Positions 5,973 through 9,070 of a DNA stretch of 9,070 nucleotides are shown piece by piece (positions within the stretch are counted from its first letter, which is position 1; each line of letters begins with the position of its first letter). Source of the DNA: Bdellovibrionales bacterium. GTDB lineage: Bacteria; Bdellovibrionota; Bdellovibrionia; Bdellovibrionales; UBA1609. Both the position numbers and the translations under genes were made by a program. The notes under the pieces were generated by a model, which did no database searches, had not been told where the DNA came from, and saw nothing but the letters and a program-made list of their open reading frames with translations. Location: the NCBI GenBank assembly GCA_020435025.1, contig JAGRAG010000278.1, positions 1 to 9,070 of the forward strand, given 5' to 3'.

Positions 5973-7035
5973 AAGAGTGTGGACTCCTTTTTTTAGCAGA
6001 CTTGTTCTCTTACGAAAAGTAGGGCTCATAGTAGCGGCTTTAACGATAGGGTCAATAGCCTATGGTAAATCGTCTGGGCAGAGTTCAACATGGATTCCTA
6101 TTTTTGGCTCCACTTCCACTTATGGTTTTTTTATGGGTGCGGCCTATATGCGATACCCTACTACAAAATTTGGATCGTATTTTAGTGTTAGGGGAATGGC
6201 GACAATGCATCCTTTTTGGAATGGAGGAGTGTCCTTTCACCATTGGACCCCTGAAGGGAGCATTTACCGAACCGATTTCACCTATTCTGGTTGGTTCGAT
6301 CCCTATTACGGTGAGGGAAATGCAACGCTTCCGGAAAACCGAGTCAATATTTTATTTCATTACGCACGATTCTCTCAGGAGCGCCTGTGGGGAGTGACAG
6401 AGAATTTGTTTTTAGGCCTTTTTTTAGAAGCACGATACCGCGAAGAACGAGAGGTTTTGGATTCTTCTCAATCGCAATTTTTTGCACTGGAGTCCACCCC
6501 AGTAGGAGGACTGCTGTTGGAATATGATTCTCGTGACAGTCGCTACAATCCTCAAAAGGGATATTATGGATTGGCTCGGTGGAGCTGGTATCCGGGCTCG
6601 AGAAGTAATCTGGATACATTGGCTCCCTTTCAACAATGGGAAATCGAGACACGGCGATTTCAAAAAATAGGAATTGATTCTGTGTGGGCATTGAGGTTGG
6701 CCTTAGGGATTTCTGATGGTGACCCTAGTTATCTCTATCGATACTCTGTGGGCGGGCCGGAGCTCTTAAGAGGGTTTCAGAAAAATAGATTTCGAGGCAA
6801 AAAATACTATGGAATTCAAAATGAGATTCGCACCCCCTTAAAGAAGTACTTATCTGGGGTTGCTTTTTTTGAGGTGGGAGATGTTACAGACGATCAATTT
6901 TCTGATATACTTGAATCTTATGGTGTGGGACTAAGATTTGGCCTGCCTCCAGATCACCAGATGAAAGTGAGATTAGATGTTGGATTTAGTCGCGATCAAA
7001 CGGCGTTTAGTATTTTGTTTGATCATGCCTTTTAG
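5953..7035 (+). CDS. Omp85/BamA-type outer-membrane beta-barrel protein without POTRA domains
   Basis: This protein of up to 360 residues carries an N-terminal signal peptide (hydrophobic core about residues 23-37, cleavage likely after AYG at 36-38). Directly after it comes a beta-rich region typical of the surface-antigen (Bac_surface_Ag) barrel. Diagnostic features are YDSRDSRYNPQKGYYG (191-206), GGPELLRGF with the RGF motif of barrel loop 6 (267-275), alternating aromatic strands, and a terminal FSILFDHAF ending in Phe, a beta-signal. POTRA domains are absent; BamA itself is about 800 residues. Such short Omp85 relatives are outer-membrane proteins of mostly unknown role, some fused or paired with lipases. 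ATG 5953 overlaps kynA by 20 bases but lacks a clear ribosome binding site; GTG 5977 is an alternative. The downstream hydrolase gene overlaps its end by 11 bases. Confidence 0.82.
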   Translation: MFVIDFKRVWTPFFSRLVLLRKVGLIVAALTIGSIAYGKSSGQSSTWIPIFGSTSTYGFFMGAAYMRYPTTKFGSYFSVRGMATMHPFWNGGVSFHHWTPEGSIYRTDFTYSGWFDPYYGEGNATLPENRVNILFHYARFSQERLWGVTENLFLGLFLEARYREEREVLDSSQSQFFALESTPVGGLLLEYDSRDSRYNPQKGYYGLARWSWYPGSRSNLDTLAPFQQWEIETRRFQKIGIDSVWALRLALGISDGDPSYLYRYSVGGPELLRGFQKNRFRGKKYYGIQNEIRTPLKKYLSGVAFFEVGDVTDDQFSDILESYGVGLRFGLPPDHQMKVRLDVGFSRDQTAFSILFDHAF

Positions 7036-7846
7036 GAAATCTCGAATCAAAGTGCTGGTCGTCTTGTTTGTATGTCTAGGTGCAAATTCTGCTTTATCAA
7101 AAATTTTAAAACGCGTTAAAATCACAAAAACAGATCGACAATCTGAGATTCGGGCTTTTATTGAAATTCCAGAAAATTCAAAAGCTGTGGTTTTTCTTTT
7201 TCCTGGTGGTCCTGGCAATTTGAAATTTAGTGGTAAGGGTGAGTTAAAATCCTATACGACAAATTTCACGGTGATATCTAGAAAGTGGTTTCATGAATTG
7301 GGTTACACGACGGTTCTGTTTTCAGTGCCCATAGATATTTATGATCCCTATAGTGAGTATAGATACTCTAAGAAGCATGCCGATGACATTGTGCTGTTCT
7401 TAAAGAGGGTGCAAGCGAAAGGAGCACAAGATATATTTCTGGTGGGGCACAGCCAAGGGACAAAGTCAGTACTAAACTTGTTAGCTAATCACAACGAGTT
7501 TACAGCAGGGGTTTTGTATGGAACGCTTTTAGATAGCCGATCTCAAAAAATTTTGGAAAATAGTCGTTTAAAAGAGAAAGTGATATTCATTCATCATGAA
7601 AGAGATGAGTGTGTCGTTACTTCTTATAAGTCTTTGCTCCGGTGGCGGAAGCATTCAAAGCCGATTAGAGAGATCCCTTTATATACTGTTAAGTCGGCTA
7701 CTGCCTCTCCTCTTGGTGGTTGCCAGGCTCTTTCAGATCATTCGTTTGTCGGAAAAGAGAAAGAGGCTATCGATTTAGTTGAGCCATTTTTTCAAAAATG
7801 GCTCTCTCGTCCTCAATTAAGAAAAGCTAAAAAAGTGGCACAATAA
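7025..7846 (+). CDS. Exported alpha/beta hydrolase
   Basis: This 273-residue protein has a basic start and hydrophobic core (residues 4-24), consistent with a signal peptide cut near ANSALS. The alpha/beta-hydrolase fold is supported by an oxyanion-type loop FPGGPGN (59-65), the nucleophile elbow GHSQG with Ser143 (141-145), a probable acid Asp194 (HHERDECV) and a probable base His239 (SDHSF). Together these form a complete Ser-Asp-His triad. Substrate is unknown: an esterase, lipase or peptidase role is possible. ATG 7025 overlaps the barrel gene's stop by 11 bases, implying translational coupling; the in-frame TTG at 6977 would extend far into that gene and spoil the signal peptide. Cysteines 195 and 233 could form a disulfide in the periplasm. 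It is the last gene of the plus-strand unit and converges on the dehydrogenase gene with a 17-base gap. Confidence 0.8.
   Translation: MPFRKSRIKVLVVLFVCLGANSALSKILKRVKITKTDRQSEIRAFIEIPENSKAVVFLFPGGPGNLKFSGKGELKSYTTNFTVISRKWFHELGYTTVLFSVPIDIYDPYSEYRYSKKHADDIVLFLKRVQAKGAQDIFLVGHSQGTKSVLNLLANHNEFTAGVLYGTLLDSRSQKILENSRLKEKVIFIHHERDECVVTSYKSLLRWRKHSKPIREIPLYTVKSATASPLGGCQALSDHSFVGKEKEAIDLVEPFFQKWLSRPQLRKAKKVAQ
7781..7804. repeat. Perfect 11-bp inverted repeat near the end of the hydrolase gene
   Basis: GAGCCATTTTT (7781-7791) and AAAAATGGCTC (7794-7804) are perfect complements around a two-base spacer. It lies in codons for Glu-Pro-Phe-Phe-Gln-Lys-Trp-Leu, 40 bases before the hydrolase stop. The T-run is inside the stem, so it is not a classic terminator for the plus strand. 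It sits at the convergence of two transcripts and might work as a bidirectional stop or stability hairpin, in the absence of any terminator in the 17-base gap. Confidence 0.6.
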
Positions 7847-7863
7847 ATTCCAATTGAATCGAT

Positions 7864-8523
7864 CTACCAAGGTAGTAGTTCGCCATTGGCGTGGCGAAAG
7901 ATGCCGGTTGACTCTATGGTGAGTTCTTCAATTCGTTGAAACAGAGCGCGACTCGATTCTTCGGCCTCCCAATCCCCTTGCCCTTCCGTCATGTCCGTTC
8001 GAACAAATCCTGGATGTAAAAGGCCCACGGCAATACCCTGAGATTGAAGATCCAGCGCTAAACTTTTTGCTCCGGCATTCAGAGCGCACTTAGACATGCG
8101 ATAACCATAACGGCCTCCGGAAGAGTTGTCAGTGATAGAGCCCATCCGACTTGTGATAAAGGCAATCTTTGCGGATGGACGAAGTTTTGGAAGTAGAGCC
8201 ATCGTCCACGCTAGAGGACCGACGGCATTCACAAGGTACTGTTCCATGATGGTGTCTGTATTAAAGTTTTGTAGAGATTCGGTCCTCCAGATTCCTGCAT
8301 TGTTAACAACACAATCAATGGACGAATCTAGAGTTTGAATCCACGAGAGATATGTTTCTGGTTTTGAGATATCTATACCTTCAATCACGTCAACGCCGAG
8401 CTCATCTAATGAGGGATTTGACTTTCGGCACGTGGCCATCACGCGATATCCATTTTTATAAAAAGTTCGGCAAAGTTCTAAACCAATTCCTCGATTCGAA
8501 CCTGAGATGATGACAGTTTTCAT
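7864..8523 (-). CDS. Short-chain dehydrogenase/reductase, C-factor (CsgA)-like subgroup
   Basis: This 219-residue cytoplasmic protein has all classical SDR landmarks: the nucleotide-binding SGSNRGIG (7-14), NNAG (74-77), the helix Asn99 (LVNAVGP), a Ser in ITSRMGSIT (S125/S129), and the catalytic Tyr141-Lys145 pair (YRMSK). HPGFVRTDM (170-178) is the usual motif after the active site. The sequence ITSRMGSI-DNSSGG-Y-YRMSK resembles the subgroup of Myxococcus CsgA (C-factor) and insect sniffer, which includes carbonyl reductases. An Arg after the second strand (C32-R33) favours NADP, by inference. ATG 8523 is preceded by AAGGAG at five bases. It follows kynB by 27 bases on the same strand and is probably cotranscribed, so a role with a kynurenine-pathway intermediate is possible but unproven. 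Confidence 0.9.
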   Translation of the reverse strand: MKTVIISGSNRGIGLELCRTFYKNGYRVMATCRKSNPSLDELGVDVIEGIDISKPETYLSWIQTLDSSIDCVVNNAGIWRTESLQNFNTDTIMEQYLVNAVGPLAWTMALLPKLRPSAKIAFITSRMGSITDNSSGGRYGYRMSKCALNAGAKSLALDLQSQGIAVGLLHPGFVRTDMTEGQGDWEAEESSRALFQRIEELTIESTGIFRHANGELLPW

Positions 8524-8546
8524 TGGATCTCCTTTAAGATGGATTG

Positions 8547-8562
8547 AAATTCAATTGAATTT
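8547..8562. repeat. 16-bp perfect palindrome at the kynB stop codon
   Basis: AAATTCAATTGAATTT reads the same on both strands. It spans the last kynB codons and stop and lies 24 bases before the dehydrogenase start. With no loop it is more likely a protein-binding site than an RNA hairpin, if functional at all. Its AT-rich composition makes chance occurrence possible. A related sequence with the same CAATTGAAT lies at 7851-7859, in the gap at the other end of the dehydrogenase gene. Confidence 0.4.
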
Positions 8563-9070
8563 AAGCAAGACAGCTCGTACGGGTGATGCGTCGGCACCAA
8601 CAATGGGAAGGGGGAGAGCAACTAATTGATACAGACCGTCGGGAACGTCACTGAGAACGATTCCTTCTAAGATCGACATTTTATTTTTATGTATAGCCTG
8701 ATGGGCAGGAAGCTCTTTGGAGTGAGCCGCATCGATACTCGGGGTGTCTATTCCCACTAAGATCACATTTTTCTTAGCGAAGCTTTCAATGACGTCAGGA
8801 CTGATAAAGTTAAAGTCTCCATTCCAACAATTGGGGTCTGGAAAGGACCCTGTCCGAAAAAGCACTCTTGGGGCTTTGATAGGAATGTCCGTTAGGGCCT
8901 CTGAGGCGATGGCCGTACCACGAGGTAAATTGACGGAGATCACTTGGCACAATCCTAGATAGTTTTTTAACGCCTTTTCTTCGATCCCGGAAGCCGATGG
9001 AGCATAGTGATTTTCAGCATCCGTGTGAGCTCCCAGATGCAGCGTAGATGTGATGTGTGACAAAGTGATG
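8551..9070 (-). CDS. kynB: Kynurenine formamidase, cyclase family (5' end outside window)
   Basis: This enzyme hydrolyses N-formyl-L-kynurenine to kynurenine and formate, the step after tryptophan dioxygenase. The frame stays open to the right edge (173 codons); the usual first 35-40 residues with the start codon lie outside, so the TTG at 9063 is not taken as a start. The metal-binding signature HLGAHTDAENH, of the form HxGxHxDxxxH, is at 9007-9039. The catalytic His and Glu follow in LPAHQAIHKNKMSILEGIVL, 12 residues apart as in characterised KynB. The segments VGIDTPSID and YQLVALPLPIVGADASPVRAVL are the typical bacterial KynB core and C-terminus, which separates it from other cyclase-family hydrolases. 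With kynA in the same window, the function is well supported. The dehydrogenase gene follows by 27 bases. Confidence 0.92.
   Translation of the reverse strand, partial: ITLSHITSTLHLGAHTDAENHYAPSASGIEEKALKNYLGLCQVISVNLPRGTAIASEALTDIPIKAPRVLFRTGSFPDPNCWNGDFNFISPDVIESFAKKNVILVGIDTPSIDAAHSKELPAHQAIHKNKMSILEGIVLSDVPDGLYQLVALPLPIVGADASPVRAVLLKFN

Noticed and set aside
6344..6691. 115-residue minus-strand reading frame
   Set aside because: It is antisense to the Omp85 barrel gene, whose family motifs (RGF, terminal Phe signal) are intact on the plus strand.
9007..9063. TTG 9063 as the start of kynB
   Set aside because: The frame stays open to the edge and the family needs some 35-40 residues before the metal-binding motif; the gene is simply cut by the window.
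1..9070. CRISPR arrays, tRNA or rRNA genes, insertion sequences, phage or toxin-antitoxin genes
   Set aside because: No spaced repeat array, tRNA-like cloverleaf, transposase or integrase motif, or toxin/antitoxin pair was seen on either strand.

Overview
The window most resembles a chromosome segment of a Bdellovibrio-like predatory bacterium (Bdellovibrionota or a relative). This is inferred from moderate-to-low GC, compact Gram-negative gene content, several exported proteins, non-ATG starts behind strong ribosome binding sites, and a TolQ/TolR/TolR/TPR cluster of the kind found in gliding deltaproteobacteria. No rRNA, tRNA, insertion sequence, phage gene or CRISPR array was seen.

Left part, minus strand (read right to left, 2357 to 1): a tight operon encodes a TolQ/ExbB/MotA-type proton-channel subunit, two ExbD/TolR-type partners, and an exported TPR protein that runs off the left edge. 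One ExbD-like protein keeps the membrane aspartate of the family; the other has serine there. The layout recalls the Myxococcus AglR-AglQ-AglS motor with its Glt partners, but a generic Tol/Exb energising unit remains possible.

Upstream, also on the minus strand, is a 559-residue secreted protein with 22 cysteines and a Ser/Gly/Pro-rich linker. I cannot assign it to a family. It starts at TTG behind a strong Shine-Dalgarno (SD) sequence, and a 9-bp hairpin lies one base from that site. Further upstream, a two-CBS-domain protein is followed by a 54-residue, probably membrane-associated protein, with two strong inverted repeats in or near the small gene.

Right part: a divergent promoter region (4991-5186) drives a plus-strand set of three overlapping genes: tryptophan 2,3-dioxygenase (kynA), an Omp85/BamA-type outer-membrane barrel without POTRA domains, and an exported alpha/beta hydrolase. 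Convergent to these, on the minus strand, are a partial kynurenine formamidase of the cyclase family (kynB, cut by the right edge) and a C-factor-like short-chain dehydrogenase. The first two steps of tryptophan breakdown to kynurenine are thus encoded within about 4 kb on opposite strands. The barrel and exported hydrolase are translationally linked to kynA, an unusual combination.

No single gene is an obvious new defence or mobile system. The best candidates for new biology are the kynA-barrel-hydrolase unit, the orphan Cys-rich exported protein with its structured leader, and the asymmetric ExbD pair.
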